Shown piece after piece: positions 43,200 to 55,976 of a stretch of DNA of 64,000 bases. Source of the stretch: Meandrina meandrites (taxonomy: Eukaryota > Cnidaria > Anthozoa > Scleractinia > Meandrinidae); assembly GCA_963693305.1 (NCBI GenBank), contig OY855915.1:7079607-7143606 (forward strand), in the 5' to 3' direction. Position numbers and translations under genes: made by a program. Below the pieces are notes generated by a model. It saw nothing but the letters and a program-made list of their open reading frames with translations. It had not been told where the DNA came from and ran no database searches. Every line of letters begins with the position of its first letter. The stretch's first letter is position 1.

Positions 43200-43764
43200 C
43201 ATATCTGGTGACTCAAGAGCAAACCACAGGCTTACCAGCCTGTGTTTGTGAGGTCACAGCACACCCCATATAATATTCAAATTTTCTCGCTAATCGCTAT
43301 AATAAATATTAAAGCTTCCTAATATCGGCTTTTTACTGCTGTCCATTTGCAATAAAATGAATTAGAAACATTTTTGCAATGTTTAAGTTTGTTTTTATGC
43401 AGTTTTTTTGTTGTTGTTGTTAAAGTTTTGACTCGTGAAAAGAATACTAATATTTACACAAGGCGTGTAACTTCCACATCCAAGAATCGGGTACCGCCTC
43501 TGGAATGTAGCCCAAAAAATATCTTTCTCCTACTCGCTTTAGTAAGAGCACCCAGTCCTCGAAGAACAGTCTTTGAACTATGATCTGGCCTTATTTGAGT
43601 TCGATCAGTTCGCGAATAGTTCTTTTAATCCTTGCTGGAATATCAAATTAGGTCGTAAATTTGCCGATTTACCATGACATGTACCAGTTGTCGGAAAAGA
43701 ATTTATGCAACTTTCGCTAAAATTTGTCAAAATTACTGCCTATGCCTGCCCTAGAAATCAGAAC
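43200..43764. other. intergenic DNA
   Basis: BTB-segment homology ends about here. Nothing recognisable. Confidence 0.35.
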
Positions 43765-43770
43765 GTGCTC

Positions 43771-43946
43771 AGGGGCGGATCCAGGAATTTTTTAAAGGGG
43801 GTGTTGTACACTATTGTAGTAACCTTTAATGCAAAAAACAATTTTATTCAATTATTTTTCAGGAAGAATAAAAAAAAAATAACTAAAAAATTTTGCCCAA
43901 AGGGGGGGTTGCAACCCCCATCACCCCTCCCCTGGATCCGCCTCTG
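43771..43946. mobile_element. hAT-like MITE
   Basis: AGGGGCGGATCCAGG at the left and the inverted CCTGGATCCGCCTCTG at the right, with GTGCTC repeated on both sides (43765-43770 and 43947-43952). Only six identical bases of the usual eight-base hAT duplication can be seen. Confidence 0.6.
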
Positions 43947-43952
43947 GTGCTC

Positions 43953-45844
43953 CACTACAAAACCTCCTCTGGACACCCCAAGGAAATACTTCGGAAATCT
44001 CGACGGCAAAGCCGACGAGAACTTGACCTGGGAATTTAATTTATACGCGCGAGTATGTTTATATTCAGTACATATCCCATTCACGTTGTCGCTGCATTTT
44101 TTTCCTCTTGCAAGCGGTAAAGGAATCCTGGAAATCGCGTGATTTTCTCCTCAATTTGCCTTATGGGTAATCACAAAGAGGCCGCATGCAAATGTTGGTT
44201 AACCGACCTAACATATTACTGATGGCAATGCCAAAAAAATATTTTGTCTTTACAAAAACGAGATTTTATTAAAAAAAATAATGAACTATGCAGCTCCGAA
44301 AGAAATAATAAATCACAGTCGTCTTTATACTTGTCTCATGGGCTTACCAGTTTTCACTCACCATTCTGCACCTTACGTTCTCGATCCATCCCTTCTTTGT
44401 TCCCATAAGGTCCCTGTAAGTTCCTGTTTGCTCGTGTCGAAAGGACCCGTCCCCTCCCCTGATGATTGTTTTCCCGCGCTATTGCTGCGATTAGCATTTT
44501 CCCAGGATCCTCTCTGAACATCGAATTAAACATGGCTGAACGTTTGCTCGTGTGACAGAGTAGAAGGTACGAATTTCTGTTTTTTTCCTTCATTTTCGAT
44601 GTAAAAACCGTTTGAAATGTGACAAGCAATGTCAATTGTTTTGTTCTTCAGGTTAACGACATGTTGTTAAGGTTGGGAGTGAATGTGGCATGTTGTGTTG
44701 TCTCGTGTTTGGAGGTAAGCTGAGGTCTTGTTAGGGAAACACGCTAAAATAGCTAAACGTAGTGTTTGTTGTTATGTCCCATGCACCAAAAATAGAGTAG
44801 TAAGCTTAAGACTTATATAAATCTTACATGCAGGTCCTGTGTGGCTCTTGGACCTTAAGCTTAATTTTGTTGTAAGCTTATGTATTGGTAGCTAATAATT
44901 TATGCATGCTTCTCTGGGCTGTAACTGACGAAGATGTGAACCACATGAAAACATGTATATTACAGATTAAAAAACATTGATTCTTTCTAATTTGGTTGCT
45001 AAGTTCTCTTGACCACTAATTATATTAAGCAGAGACTCAGCCACATTCTATTAGAAATCGGTGAATATGATTGGTTCTCCTATTGTTTTCTATAAAACAA
45101 TTAGACTATAAGCCCACGTTTCCTATGAGTGATTATAGCTCACCATTAAATTGAAGGATATTATGTTTATTATCCTTCAAATATTTTTACACAAGGCCAC
45201 ATTTTGGGCAACCTTTTCTCAAAGCCTTTAAACATGTCAAAGTAATTCTGTCGGCACTCAAAATATTGTTAGTCTATGCAAAATGTTTAGTTTTGTTGAT
45301 TTTAACAATTCACTAGAGATGAAACTAAACCAGCAAATATAAATCGCAAAGTTCAACAACTGGGGAATACCACTAGGGGAGTATTGTCTGATATTCCCCA
45401 GTTTTGTTTGCATCACATGATGTGTTTAGACCAATCGTGTGAAAAATAGTTGATGGATTATAAGAGTGATTGTAGTTCACCACTAAATTTTTTTCTGATT
45501 TTGATTGGTTTACCGGTAAATTGATCACTTGACACGACAGTGTTTATTCGCGGAGGAACACTATCAGCCCATAGTCCCAGTCTGTAGAAAGTACCCGGAG
45601 GGATAGTACTTGTCTGTGAAAATTTTTTGTAAAGAAACGGGACTACAGACAAAATAGTTTATTAAATATTTGATTGATCTGTATTGAGTGAGTTTCTTGT
45701 CTGCTTTTGTTTTGTTTGTTACATTTGGGCTTCCAATTTTTTCTAACTAAAAAGTAAAAAATTCAAGTTGTTCGTTTTTGAATGGGCATGCGGTAGAAAA
45801 TTAAGTGGTGAACAGTAAAGACCATAGAGTGTTTCAGTCTCAGA
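43953..45844. other. intergenic DNA
   Basis: No gene is supported. There is a small hairpin at about 45358-45405 (ACTGGGGAATA and TATTCCCCAGT). Confidence 0.35.
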
Positions 45845-45960
45845 TCTATCGGTCTGATAGTTGCCCTGTGGAAATGTGATGTTCTTAAAACTAGCATAAT
45901 AGCCTTGGCTAATATTTGTTTTAAGAACATCTTTTCGTGGGGCAACTATCAGCCGATAGT
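45845..45960. repeat. foldback sequence
   Basis: ATCGGTCTGATAGTTGCCC and GATGTTCTTAAAACTAGC are matched by inverted GCTAATATTTGTTTTAAGAACATC-type sequence and GGGGCAACTATCAGCCGAT. Arms of about 50 bp with mismatches. Probably a MITE. Confidence 0.6.
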
Positions 45961-46038
45961 TCCTCAACAGAAGCACTCTATTGTTTCAATAGTCAATTAG
46001 GCTCAGCCAAGTTGACTATAGTCTCCTTGTTTGCAGCT

Positions 46039-46197
46039 GTTGTGGTTTAAAAATTTTTCTCTGGTTTAAAATTTCTTAAATCAGTTTGATTTTTATTTTT
46101 CATTGTCTCATCTTGATTATCATAATCTGGAACAAAGGGAAATTTAAATCAAACTGGTTTGAAAAATTTTAAACCAAGGAAAAATTTAAACCACAAC
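46039..46197. mobile_element. 159-bp foldback MITE
   Basis: GTTGTGGTTTAAAAATTTTTC at the left and its inverted, slightly diverged copy at the right (ending CCACAAC), with GGTTTAAAATTT and CAGTTTGATTT also mirrored. No clear target duplication. Confidence 0.65.
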
Positions 46198-46433
46198 ATA
46201 GCCATTGTTTGGGCTTGTCACACAACGCTCCCTCCCCCACCAACAGCTGCTTAAAACCAGAACCATATTCGTTTCCTTTTGTTTTGACCCCAGTTGCTTT
46301 GACACCTATCGGCAAAAATGTGATAGTTTCTGTTAACCGAAAGGCCCTTATATTGTTTGATGTCCTAAGATTTCTGTTGTACTTGGAATTAATTGTTTGG
46401 AGATAAGGTTTCATATCAGATGTGTGTTATTAG

Positions 46434-46747
46434 GGGTGCTTACCATTTGTCGGAAGGAACTGGTTGAGATGTACATTGAAAAATGGTAAGGGATTCAGGG
46501 AACCAACCGAACGAGATGGCGCTTACCATTTGAAATGTGGTCTCCTCTTATTGTTTTCCGTTGATGAGAGACTGGAACTGGGAAATCTTGCAAATGGTAA
46601 GGAAATTTCCGATGTTCCGTTCTATCGGAAAAAGAGGAGTACCTCTGGAGATAGTCGACAATTTCCGAACAAATTTTCTGGAAAATTACTGTTCCATTTG
46701 ACTTTCAATCGAAATTTCCGGATTTTTTGGCTAAATGGTAAGCGCCC
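46434..46747. mobile_element. 314-bp MITE, CTTACCATTT family, complete
   Basis: GGGTGCTTACCATTTG at the left and the inverted AAATGGTAAGCGCCC at the right, flanked by TAG on both sides. CTTACCATTT-type motifs recur inside. It is the full version of the fragment at 2237-2540. Confidence 0.7.
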
Positions 46748-46750
46748 TAG

Positions 46751-48586
46751 AGTTCTTCTCTGTGTTAGACCTTACCGCTTGGGTCATGAGAAGTCACAAC
46801 TTTTGATTGTTTAGTCAACTAGTTTAGTCAACTGGCTCAGAAAAAGTGTGAGTGAAGCAGCGATTGGCTAAACTATGGAAAGGAATGTGTTTTTGGTTTA
46901 AGCAGCCATTGGTGGGAGAGGGAGCATTGCGCGACAAGCCCAAACAACAGCTAGTCTAATTGTTTTAGTAGAAACACTAAAGGATTGCGGTCCAAAAACT
47001 ACAATTTTCAATCTGTACTTTAAGCCAAAAATCAAGGAAAATTTCCCCTTCAAAGAGCAATGCATGCACAATTGTGTTCTAACAGCGAAAATAAAGAACA
47101 GATTTGTGGATTTCCAGTAGAAAGCGGCTGAATATCTACTAACAACAGCTAGAAACCTCAAGCTTGCCATCAATTTGTCAAAAAGCTTTGACAGCACTTA
47201 ACTCTTGTATTGCTATTACCCCTGGATGGGATGTTAGTACAGCAAAGGTTACCCCACTTTTATCAAGTTTCCCCTTAAACAGTTCAATGGTTGGGGAGAG
47301 CTACCTGGAGAGTGAGGATCTTGGCCAGGAACAGAAAGAGGATAGTTTGTTGACCCCTTGATGTGGGAGGTCTCTAAACCAGTCCTCAGACTATTAGGCC
47401 TGAACACATTACCAAAAGATCATTCTGTTTAAATGTTTTTATTTCTTCTTTTCAACAGGTCAAGGCAAAGTACTTAACAGAAATACAAGAAGAGGATATC
47501 ATTGATTAGCTTATTCTAGGTTGATGATTCAATTGCAATCCAGGACCCAGGTAAACAACTCGTGTTCTTGTGCAAATGATCAATCAAAACTTAACCTCCC
47601 AAAGCACCCCTGCAGGGTACCCCACCCTATTTTCAGATATTGAGATGAAATTAATCAAATTACCGGTGGATGAATGCACCGATAGTATAAGTTATCAGTA
47701 CAGGAAAGCAGTAATAACTTCAAGGAAAATTTAGGGAATGTTATTTATCTAGAAGATAATGAAAAATTCAAAAGCACAAATATTCCCTTTTTTACCTTGT
47801 TTGTGTTCTTTACAAGAACTAACAAGATTCAATCCCATTCTCATCAAGAGAATTGTTATATTTGAAGCTCAAATCAACAACTTTCTCAAAAAAGATAGTA
47901 CACTAGACAAATAAGCAACAAATTGCCTCACTACCAAAGCCAACATTATTTCACCTGCAGCTTACAGACAACTTATATGTGGCCTCAGCAAAAATGACAA
48001 AACAACCTTGACTTTAGAAAGCTTGGATACAAATTTGAAGGATCTGAGTCTTGAACAGCACCATCCCATAACATTACAGCATAACTGGCGCAACTTAATC
48101 AGTTTCAATGATCAGACACTCGAAACCATTGACTGACCTAGAACCTTTCACTTGACTCAGAACATGATGTCCCATCAAGTTGTCACAAATTAATATGGGT
48201 TCTGGGTTGAAACCATTTACTTTGACTTTGTCCTATAATGGTCAGTCAAAATTATTTTTGTGATCAGTGTTGAGAAAAAGTCAGGAATTTTTTTCCTTTC
48301 AATTTATGGGTGGCAACAAGACGGTTTTTCATTCTGTTTGGGCACCTCAGAGTAGGGCAGAGTAACTGGTCCCCCACCCCAGGTTTGCCCAGGTTAAGTA
48401 AGTTTTAATTGATCATTGCATTGAATGATTTAAACCAAGTTCTGCTTTAGATTTTACAATACCACAGACATGCTTACTTGAAATTATTTAAAGATATAAA
48501 TGGCTCATAGGCAAATTGGATTTGAAAACATTTTGAAAGTGGATAACATCTTCTTTTTTTGTGTATATCCTATGCTATATTAAGTA
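46751..48586. other. intergenic DNA
   Basis: A few short open frames (for example 47164-47361) have no recognisable domain. No gene called. Confidence 0.35.
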
Positions 48587-49924
48587 CTGTATTTCCTCTG
48601 TTAAGCGTCCCGGGGCTTTATATGACTTCTTGGTCATCCTGTCACCAAGGGGAACCTTTTCAGTAGCAGGTCGTATTAGAGCAAGGAGGGAGGGGATGGT
48701 TTTGCATTAAATGTTGTTCTAAGAACCAGATTTTGGCAAAGGATACTAGCTAGATGGGCCTGGAAACTTATTAAATGTTTCCAAATGAAAGGCCTGTAAT
48801 TATATGATCAACAAAATTACCCAACATTCAGAACAAAAGCAGGAATATTCCCAAGATGAAAAAAGGTTCTTTTTTGGGGGGGAGGGGTGCTAGAAGGGAA
48901 GGGGTTATAGATAAGTTTGTCTGAAAGAGATTCTATATTTATTTTAATGATGCAACTGACAGTATATATAAAACAATAATTATTAATGTTTTGGGGGGTG
49001 GGGGTACTCAGTAGAAAGGCCCAGACTCACTCCTGACATATTGTTGAAAACAATTCCTCCCCTCACCTCCTCTCTGTTCTGAACAAGACTGCAATTTCCG
49101 TAGATGAAAACGTAGATGGGAAGAATGAAGCCTTATTATCATGTTTATACCTGAAATGGAGGGATTAGAGGCTGGGAATTTATGATTAGTGGTGGGAAGT
49201 CTATAAAAAGGTAAAGGTTAAGTCTGTGTTCAAGCCTAGTAGCCCATCAGGCTAGAGCTCTTCCCGTCTTCTGAAGCATGAAGCAACTAGGAGTATTTCT
49301 TCTCCTCCCTCCCCCCCCCCCCCCCCCCCCCCTTGATGGGATGCTAGTCCATTGCAGGGTTCCCCCAGCAGTAAATTCACCGGTACCCATTTATACTTCT
49401 GGGTGGACCTGTAAAAGTAAAGTTTCTTGGCCAAAAACACAGCAAAGATTACCCTACCCAGGCTCAAAGCCAGCGGACCACTTGACCCGAAGTCCAGCAC
49501 AGTAACCATTAAGCCAATGCACCTCCCACAGGGTGAAAAGGGAGATTCCAGGGGTGTCACAAACTGTGAAAAATAAGAAAAAAATTCCCAACATTGCATA
49601 CTAGTTTTGAAGACGAAGCAGCACAAAAAACACAAACCTCTAAAGAAGGGAAGGAACTGAGTAAATGGGAAGGTCAGTTCCCCTGTCCCTTGCCTCTCAC
49701 CACCCTGAATAGATTAGCATGGGGTGGGTGGGAAAAAAATAAATTGGAAGTTATTTTTTGCATTTATCCTTGGCAGTTGTTGGCTATCAACAAAATCCCC
49801 TGCTGTTCAGGCTGAAATCCCTGGGGGGGGGGTTGCAGTTCTGCATAATACCTCTGGGTAAAAATAGACGGGTGGGGTGTGTTGGGGCTTAATAGAGGAA
49901 GGTGGCTAAATTGAGGAAATACAG
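48587..49924. mobile_element. possible 1.34-kb TA-flanked element with nested SINE
   Basis: CTGTATTTCCTC at the left and the inverted GAGGAAATACAG at the right, each next to TA. The terminal match is only about 12 bp, so the two ends could belong to separate copies. It contains the SINE at 49240-49531. Confidence 0.4.
49240..49531 (-). repeat. tRNA-derived SINE
   Basis: On the minus strand: GGGAGGTGCATTGGCTTAATGG (A-box region), CTGTGCTGGACTTCGGGTC, then GTCCGCTGGCTTTGAGCC (B-box region), followed by a body with CCAGAAGTATAAATGGGTACC and ending near TCCCATCAAGG. A 22-base C run at 49311-49332 sits in the tail region. Confidence 0.6.
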
Positions 49925-50231
49925 TAATTCTTGTTTTAAAAACACTTTTATACGTGGCTAAAAGGTGTTTGCAGTCAATCCTTTTTTATATAACTTTTTA
50001 ACATCAATTTTTTTGAAAAGAAAATTATTTTCAAATATAGTATTAACAAGTACTGGCCTTTTATTTCAAAACCAACAAACAACAAAACATCTGCTTTGAA
50101 CTGATTGAATTGCTGAATGAAACCTCTGCAGTTAAGACCACTGTATTTATAAACCGAGATAAAAAAAAATAATTTGCCAAATTTATAATTGAGCAACAAG
50201 CTAATTTTGGACTTCTTACCAAAGCCTTTTA

Positions 50232-51088
50232 CAGGGCATCTGACAGGATGCAGTGGTGCGGATCCGCATAATTCGCTTACTTCCGCATCTTCCGCATCTT
50301 GAGAACATTTTCCGCATAAAACAGAGAAATTTGTTTCATATTAATGATTAAGCAGCTGTTTACCATCCTCACAAACATAAATTTCGAAGAAATTGATTAT
50401 TTTGATACAGTTTTTCTCCTAAAATAGCGATGAAAACTGGGCGCTTCGATCGTGAGCAATTTTTTACCTCCAGGCGTTCCACGCGTCTTTTCGTGATGGG
50501 CCTGGACACCAGTTATCTTCTTTCGCTTCTTTCGCTCATTCGGTCTGTCGAAAATTCTTCTGTGGTTACCTATAGTATATGGATAAATTTGTCATCAAAG
50601 AGACCAAGAAGAAGGATCCCCTCTTTGCTGTACACTTGCCACAAGTTGACCTCACGGGCTAGATGAGCGACGAATTAAGTGAAGCGAGCTTGAGGCCGCA
50701 AAGTGGCCTGTGAGCAACGTGCCATAATGAAGACGAAGGACTTTGTTGAAAGTCTAATATCAGCAAAGGATTGAGTGAACTAGTATCCTGGAGTTTTCTA
50801 TGTAGATAATTGATTGTTTTACTTGTTCAACATGCAATGTTGTAGTAGATCACGTAGCACCTTCAATTGTATTGTTTATGCATAAGAAAATCAACTTCAG
50901 CCAACAAAATAACGGTAGTGTTATTTTCATTGAACATCACATAATTGAGTTTTGGCGAGCGAAGCGAGCCGAAAATTTTCCGCATAATCCGACGTGTTTT
51001 CCGCATAATCAACACTTTCTTCCGCATAATGTTCCTGAAAATTTCCGCATAATTTGTTATTTTTTTCCGCACCCTATCAGATGCCCTG
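50232..51088. mobile_element. 857-bp element with arrays of TCCGCATAA motifs
   Basis: CAGGGCATCTGACAGGATGC at the left and the inverted right end (CAGGGCATCTGATAGGGTGC) are flanked by CTTTTA on both sides (50226-50231, 51089-51094). Just inside, the motif TTCCGCATAA or TTCCGCATCT is repeated: about five times at 50264-50320 and five times at 50978-51060, in the same orientation on both sides. Small frames inside carry no known domain. Confidence 0.7.
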
Positions 51089-51094
51089 CTTTTA

Positions 51095-52099
51095 GGGACT
51101 AATTGGTTGAGTTATTTTTCTTTACATCTAAAATAAAGTGATTTGATGAGTCTACTGTTATTAATTTTAAAAGAACTTTGACATATTGGCTTGCTTTATT
51201 TTTGGTATATTTTCTTTTTTTGTAGGTTTAATATTTGCTTCTCTCATATCTAAAATATTCATGTTCTTCAATGGTGTTCTCATCCACTTTCCACATTGAT
51301 TAGTTTTTTTTTTATTATTTGAACTTGACATCTGCTTGGCTATTATGCATGTCTGTAGTATTTATAGTTACTATACAGTGGCCCACATGTTCAAATAACA
51401 CCTTTAAATTCCTTATCCCTTCAGCTTGAGTTACAAAAAGTTACTTGTTATAAGTTTGCCAAAAGGAAAAAAATTGAGCTAACTACGTGTTGTTCAACAA
51501 AAAGGGAAAAATTTGTTTCAGAATCTGCTCATTAGCTTACAACTTGTCAGTAACACAATTTGGAAGTATGAAATTGAACTAGATGAATTCAGAAACTGAT
51601 TAATGGTGATTCTACTCTGCTATTCTACATTCTTTAGGGTGAGCTTCCAAGCTATATAGAGACATATCAACTGTTCATCAAATAACTCGATCAAACAGAT
51701 TAACTTTAGTCTTATTTTCTACTCAACTCTCCTAATTTGACAACGTGGTTTTATTTAAAAAAAGTATTGACAAATGCAGAAATTAAAACTGATGATTTTA
51801 CTGTGCTGTGTTAGGGGAAGGGCAAGTTTTAAAGTTCCAACATTTCACATTTCCAGTACATCAAAGAGATTTAGTTTTGATGTATTCTAAATTCTCCTTT
51901 CTTTGATTGCAGAAAATAAAGTAGTACAAGTAATTACACTGAGTTGTTTCAGAGCTCTATAGGGAAATTCCAAAGCTATAAAACTCAAATAAACACAATC
52001 TGTATTGAAGAGATGTAGTTTGTATTTCTACTAAATTCTCGTTACCTTGATTTAAATGAAGTGTTTATGAATGCAGAAATCATTCCAGTTTGTCAATAG
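51095..52099. other. intergenic DNA
   Basis: AT-rich. Weak internal similarity between about 51830-51930 and 51950-52070 (CATCAAAGAGATTTAGTTTTGATGTATTC and GAAGAGATGTAGTTTGTATTTC) suggests an old tandem duplication. No gene. Confidence 0.3.
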
Positions 52100-52516
52100 T
52101 TAAGGTGGGGGTACACCCGATTTTGAGTGAAATTTTAAGAGATTTAAGGAAGGGATAGAAGAAAGAAAATTATTTTTGAAACCCTAGCAGACAGTTGACC
52201 CCCACGCAAGAGCACCCCAGGTTGTCAGGGAACTGTTTGGGTGTCCATATACTAATTTTTAACTTCAAATTCTAATTTTAAAATCACATTAAATCTTTAA
52301 TATTTCTTATATCTCCAAATTTTACTAATCCTTTGAGAAAAACTATCTCTTTCCAAACATCCCCAAAAATCACCAAAAAATTTACAAAACACCGCTTAAC
52401 ATAGCATTGTGAAATGAGCATAGAGCTTCTGGATTACTTCAAACGCAGACGAGATATTCGCATTAAAGCCAAGTTTAGCGGTGGAAAAACAGGCTTCAGG
52501 TGTACCCCCGCCTTAA
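52100..52516 (+). mobile_element. TTAA MITE (GGCGGGGGTACACC family), most complete copy
   Basis: TTAA at both ends, then GGTGGGGGTACACCCGATTTTG at the left and the inverted GGCTTCAGGTGTACCCCCGCC at the right. 417 bp including both TTAA. This is the reference for the copies at 13344, 17875, 38896 and 39309. Confidence 0.8.
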
Positions 52517-54070
52517 ATGGGCATGAGGGCATTTTGATCTTTCAACAGTCCAATAGCTGAATTAGGAAATAGTTTTTTCTTCGTTCTCACTATTTTGTAT
52601 AACTTTTGCTGAAGGGATAAGCATGTAAACAAAATTAGTAAGTTATTTTTGCCTCGTTTTAGTTGTATTTTGGTAAATTATCTTTGTCTGAATATGTGCC
52701 ACTGTATAGTTTATAACATGAGTACAAGGGAATCACTGCTCAAGTACAGTGTCTGTTATAAAATACTCTGAAACACAAAGACGCATTTAAGGTTTTATTT
52801 AAGGGTGATTTATTTAAGGGTGTATTCCCTAGATTTGGATGCAAATTATGCTCTATTTACATTTGCAGGTTGTCTGGAAATGAAAAATTTAAATTCGTTG
52901 CAGATTTAAAATTACCAACAAACTAAAAGTTTGCATTTATTCTCAAGTCAGTCATTTATGATACCATTTGCAGTGCGTCTTTGTGTTTTATACCCCCGGC
53001 TCGTGTTCATTGCTGTATTTGCAAGGTACAGAATGTCGGTAGCTGCTCAGTTTGAAAGTTTTTTCTCAGACGAAGCAAACTTTGAGACGTCAAACAGAAC
53101 TTTAATCGTCAGATTAAATTAAATTTAATTATTTGTGTGCGAGTTTTTTGCTTATCAAAGTATCATTTCTTTGCACGCTAACATCTCACAGAGGTTTTGT
53201 TTATTGTCAAGGAGAAACAATGAAAAATAAAGCGCAACATGCAAATTCTTAACGCATGGAGTTAAATCTTTTCAATCAGCTTTCGGTCTCAAAATTGTTT
53301 ACGTTTTCACATCAAAGCAATATAATTAAAAAAAATAATCTTTTTTCCCGAGTATTTACTTCTCCACTTATTATTTTTATGTTAATTCGGCGATATTTTT
53401 TAGCGCAGCCCTGATGGCATTGGCAGATTCTGTTTGAAGATTACAATGTTCTGCATTTTACACCTATCGATTGTCTTGATTTTTGCATTCAGCCAAAATT
53501 CAGCGTGACAAGAGAAGACCAATAATATTGCGTCACGCTTATGAAAAGGCGTTGTGTGACAGTTTAAAACGTGGCAAAATTTGAATACGCTTTTTTGAGC
53601 AACTATTTACAGATTGTACCTTGTAAATACTTCAGTAAAAAACGCGGAAACGGTATAGCGAGAGTTTTAGAGCAGGCATTGTTTATTTTTGTGGTGGGTT
53701 TCTTGAAAGCTGAACTTGGTTTGTGGTCCTGTTATACAGTGTTATTTGTCATGCAACTACTCTCGCAATTCTCTTGAAAGCGGCGTGACGAGTCTGTTGC
53801 GTGAAACAATGCGCCGTGCAGCATACTGCGAGACGGGCAAAATCCTTGCGAGACACTTTGCTACAGCGGTTGAAGAAAGTTGGAACTTAGTTCTACATTC
53901 TGCAGCCGTTGAAGCGACTTGTTTTGTAAGAGGTTTGACCGTTGCGCGGTGTGTGTTACACGGCGTTATGTTTCATTTAACTTGTCACGCCGTTTTCTAG
54001 AAGATTGCGGGATATGGTGCGTGACAGATTACACTGTATAGCAGGACATTCTCATGAACATGAGTGTTTA
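52517..54070. other. intergenic DNA
   Basis: No gene. GCGTGAC/GTCACGC motifs recur from about 53505 to 54025 and again near 56490-56540, perhaps remains of an inverted-repeat family. Confidence 0.3.
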
Positions 54071-54075
54071 CCTGG

Positions 54076-54077
54076 CT

Positions 54078-54120
<43 letters not shown>

Positions 54121-54165
54121 GCTATCCAGTGGATAAGTGTTGGCAAAACAAACTACACTATCCAC

Positions 54166-54202
<37 letters not shown>

Positions 54203-54218
54203 CTTTGAACAACTGGGG
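54076..54218. mobile_element. 143-bp foldback MITE, 5-bp TSD
   Basis: The two arms mirror each other: CCAGTTGTTCAAA, GGTGGATAACGCTATCCACC, GGATAAATC and CTATCCAGTGGATA. CCTGG is duplicated at 54071-54075 and 54219-54223. The arms contain sub-palindromes (GGATA/TATCC), so the transcript could fold in several ways. Confidence 0.8.
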
Positions 54219-54223
54219 CCTGG

Positions 54224-54900
54224 TTAGTAAAGGTGGATTGCTGGTAAAAAAGAGAACACAAAAACTGCCTCTTTGTCTCTTTATTTGCGTTTCATTGTGT
54301 TACAAAAAATAAACATGTAGTCGATCTTGTCCCTGCTTAACGAGTTGTTTTCACTCTGCTCTGAGTTAAGGTGTTCTGTCCGTCTTTAATATTCCAACTT
54401 TAAAATCCCGGTTTGTTCATCTGATCCGCCATTTTGGATGACGACACTTGACGCACTTTAATGATATGGCCGTTTGCTCCCAAGTGGAGATGGCATAATG
54501 AGGCAGGTGAGAGTTTGCTCTCCATGCCTCCTCGGTTTCACATAACTACGTCATAATACCACACTCATTTGAATTTGGAATATTAATTAGTTTTGAGAGT
54601 CGTAATTTATATGCGAAAATCAATGCCAAAATGATTGAATTTTTAAGACGTTTGTTTTTAACTAATGTATCTAGAAATTTCCGTCGGAAGGACAGGAAAA
54701 ACCGAAGTGCTAAAATACAAATCATGTCCAGTACATTTCCATGGATGTCAAGAAAAGAATCGAACGCAGAAAACCACTAATCTGACTCGCCGACCAAACC
54801 TCCTGCCGACTGTCATCCCACAAACTTCACCAAAAGAACACAAGTCATTTGAAACTCTCCCGTCAAAGCTGATACAAGCTTAGGAATTTTCCATCGCCTA
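54224..54900. other. intergenic DNA
   Basis: Nothing recognisable. A 72-codon frame at 54665-54883 has no domain. Confidence 0.3.
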
Positions 54901-55216
54901 TGTTTAAATTAGAGAAAGATAAAGCGAATGTTATATTGCTGAAGAAAATAATGCGAAAGCAAATGAGCGATTTTTGTCCGACTCCGTAGTTATTTTGATA
55001 ATTGCGTATAAGAATCGAAGTATATTTCGAAAGAAATTGCAGTATAAATGTTTTGCGCGCAAATTTCAAGCAGAGAATTTGAGAGCAAATTTTTATTAAA
55101 TATTCAAGATTCGAATCATTATTGCTTTAAATTAAAATGCAAACACGACGGAATTTTGAAGGTTGCTTGTGTTATTGTAATTTGTAAATTTGGTTTTGAA
55201 TAGCATTAAACAACGA

Positions 55217-55365
55217 AGCATACTCGGGAACTCACGGCAGTTAGTCGGGGAGAGACGAAGTAAACCGAGCGGCAAAATTGGCGCGAAGAATATTTCGCAC
55301 CGATCTTGCCGCTCGGTTTACATCGTCTCTCCCCGACTAACTGCCGATAAGTTACCGAGGATGAC
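55217..55365. mobile_element. 149-bp foldback MITE, unit 1
   Basis: Arms AGTTAGTCGGGGAGAGACGA, GTAAACCGAGCGGCAA and GGCGCGAAGAATATTTCGC at the centre. AACGA lies on both sides (55212-55216, 55366-55370). The right arm end is more diverged than in unit 2. Confidence 0.75.
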
Positions 55366-55830
55366 AACGAAGTTAAACAAGTATTACAAATTAGTGAAGA
55401 AAAAAGTTTCGGAACTCAACATAAACAATTCGCCTAGTACGTAATTTAAAAAAAAATCGATTTATATTTTGAGAGTTATAGAATATAAATTTAGACGAAT
55501 AAAAGATTAGCGGGTTGTTTTGAGGTTTAAACCTCGCTGAAGTAAATAATGCGAAAGCAAACGGGCAATTTTTGTCCGTCTGCCTGACCTAGAGTTGCGT
55601 AGAATTTATTTTGATAAAATAGTTGCCTATAAGAATCGAAGTATTTTTCGAAAGAAGTCGAAGTTTAAATGTTTTGCGCGCAAATTTCAAGCAGAGAATT
55701 TGAGAGTATATCTTAATTGAATATTCAAGATTTGAATGGCCTTCAAATGCAGTCACGATGGAATTTTGAAAGTAAGTTGTGTTACTGTAATTTGTAAATT
55801 TGGTTTTGAATAGCATTAATTAAACAACGA

Positions 55831-55976
55831 AGCATACTCGGGAACTCGGGCAGTTAGTCGGGGCGAGACGAAGTAAACCGAGCAGCAAAATCGGCGCGAA
55901 GAATATTTCGCGCCGATTTTGCCGCTCGGTTTACATCGTCCCGCCCCGACTAATTGCCCGAGTTCCCGAGTATGCT
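55831..55976. mobile_element. 146-bp foldback MITE, unit 2, nearly perfect hairpin
   Basis: Both arms carry AGCATACTCGGGAACTCGGG (outer end), AGTCGGGGC and GTAAACCGAG. The centre CGGCGCGAAGAATATTTCGC is itself palindromic. Few mismatches in about 70-bp arms. AACGA is duplicated at 55826-55830 and 55977-55981. Confidence 0.8.

Noticed and set aside
49252..49635. 127-codon minus-strand frame
   Set aside because: It covers a SINE and a poly(C) run and has no conserved domain.
54665..54883. 72-codon frame
   Set aside because: No domain, no splice context and no paralogue in the window.
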